A stretch of DNA of 64,000 nt from Oasisia sp. SBJ-2009. Its lineage: Eukaryota; Annelida; Polychaeta; Sabellida; Siboglinidae. The stretch is from assembly GCA_964017155.1 (NCBI GenBank), contig OZ024856.1, positions 7,949,811 through 8,013,810 of the forward strand. Reading direction: 5' to 3'. A program made the translations under genes and the position numbers. Numbering within the stretch: the first letter of the stretch is position 1; each line of letters begins with the position of its first letter. Of this stretch, positions 63,529 to 64,000 are shown in pieces. Below the pieces are notes generated by a model, which did not search any database, was not told the origin of the DNA, and worked only from the letters and a program-made list of their open reading frames with translations.

Positions 63529-64000
63529 CAGAAATTACGCTAATCACCCTCAAAGTGCGCATACGCCAATGCAAAGTTATTTTCATATCTGAAACCTACA
63601 ATGTACCACTACTCTTCGTGACATGTGTGGATTCGCATGATTCCCAGAACGAAGAGTCAAGTACAAGTGGGCGTGCTTCGATACTCGTACCTATTTTTTC
63701 CGAAATTACTGTAAACTCGCTTAAATGCGTTCGCGCCAAAACAACGGTATTGTCTCATCGGAAAACTACAACGTAGTACCACTATAATTAGATACTTTTT
63801 TTTTGGATTTGCACAGGCCAGACAACGAGGAATAAAGTACAAGTGGTTGATTTTCGATACTAATAGATAGTGGCTTTGGAAATTTCGATAAACACCCCAA
63901 AGTGCGCTTGCGCCAATATAAGGGTATTTTCTCTTCTGAAAAATACAACGTACAAATACAGTTCGTTAGTTTTATGGATCGTCATCGGTTCCCGAACTAG
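63529..64000 (+). repeat. Block W', second copy, truncated by window edge
   Basis: Counterpart of 58888-59359. It continues past the right end of the window, so the real length of the duplicated block is unknown. Confidence 0.72.
63870..64000 (+). repeat. Partial hybrid monomer at right window edge
   Basis: The first 131 bases of an A/B hybrid monomer like 59229. The array clearly continues beyond 64000. Confidence 0.88.

Larger units (their letters stand above)
1..64000. repeat. Satellite DNA array, ~515-bp monomer, spans whole window
   Basis: About 125 tandem monomers run head to tail on one strand from edge to edge; 122 are complete. Start-to-start distances are nearly always 514, 515, 516 or 517 bp (one is 519). 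Copies differ by scattered substitutions and a few 1-2 bp indels. No other sequence class interrupts them except a run of N. Neither array edge is in the window, so total size and chromosomal location are unknown. I do not recognise this family; it is not human alpha satellite or any satellite I can name. Large nearly uniform arrays of this kind are typical of centromeric or other constitutive heterochromatin, but that is context from known satellites, not something seen here. Confidence 0.98.
54805..64000 (+). repeat. Right-hand region, more varied monomers with A/B hybrids
   Basis: Monomer starts: 55104 A, 55620 A, 56135 B, 56651 A, 57166 A, 57681 B, 58197 A, 58712 B, 59229 hybrid, 59746 hybrid, 60262 A, 60777 B, 61292 A, 61807 B, 62323 A, 62838 A, 63353 B, 63870 hybrid (cut by the window edge). 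Private substitutions seem more frequent here than in blocks I-III or Y: 'actaatacatag' (55611), 'ttacagcttgtcg' (55758), 'gtacgtattttttcgg' (58016), 'ggtatttcctc' (62891), 'tttgtgtagtcc' (63291). 'gtcaacggttcc' monomers recur at 56651 and 62323, as at 40152 and 53558. Confidence 0.85.

Noticed and set aside
1..64000. CRISPR array or bacterial/phage repeat
   Set aside because: Units are about 515 bp with no short direct repeats separated by unique spacers, and no cas-like genes. Long homogeneous arrays of this size are a eukaryotic feature.
1..64000. Alpha satellite because of a ~171-bp period
   Set aside because: Only the length is similar. The subunit sequences do not resemble alpha satellite as I know it, and the canonical CENP-B box is absent.
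1..64000. rDNA intergenic spacer or 5S/tRNA repeat array
   Set aside because: I found no tRNA cloverleaf, 5S internal promoter or rRNA-like segment in the monomer, which is fully accounted for by three related subunits.

Overview
The whole 64-kb window is one uninterrupted satellite DNA array from a eukaryotic genome. There are about 125 head-to-tail monomers of about 515 bp, all in the same orientation. I see no gene, RNA gene, transposon, flanking unique sequence or inversion. A 200-base run of N (3372-3571) is the only break and is an assembly gap. The organism cannot be named from the sequence. The sampled monomer (4060-4574) is 38.8% G+C and has 31 CpGs where about 19 are expected, so CpG is not depleted. 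That fits a lineage with little CpG methylation, such as many invertebrates, but does not prove it.

The array has nested periodicities. (1) Each monomer is an old trimer of related subunits S1, S2 and S3 (168, 171 and 176 bp in the sampled monomer), close to nucleosome length. (2) Monomers have two main left ends: A (start gtggctttggaaattgcg) and B (start gtgattttcgaaatttcg). The commonest arrangement is a B+A dimer of 1,032 bp, or six subunits. (3) Monomer length (514-517 bp) is set almost entirely by a T-tract in S3 (6, 7, 8 or 9 T). (4) Blocks of many monomers are duplicated: a 2,062-bp four-monomer unit; blocks of 4-6 kb at spacing 8,764-8,766 bp in three copies; 3.7-4.2-kb blocks at spacing 8,249/7,734 bp; an 11.16-kb block at spacing 13,406 bp that looks identical in every place compared; and smaller blocks at 5,672 and 4,641 bp in the last 8 kb.

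Layout: 1-3371 seven monomers without an obvious long-range partner; 3372-3571 gap; 3572-9262 block I; 9263-12335 spacer monomers; 12336-18024 block II; 18205-22409 block X; 22608-26630 block III; 26454-30143 block X'; 30144-30234 junction; 30235-41398 block Y; 41399-43640 spacer containing a hybrid monomer; 43641-54804 block Y'; 54805-64000 a more varied region with A/B hybrid monomers. The pattern is that expected from repeated unequal exchange and segmental amplification, as at centromeric or heterochromatic satellites. Centromere identity is inference only. Short open frames recur in every monomer. They are by-products of the repeat: they use GTG/TTG starts, overlap in two frames, and are broken by stops and frameshifts in several copies.

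Monomer phase used throughout: base 1 is the g of 'gtg' that follows 'aatagata' (or a variant of it). All comparisons were made by eye, using shared rare variants and translated-frame identity, not by computed alignment.
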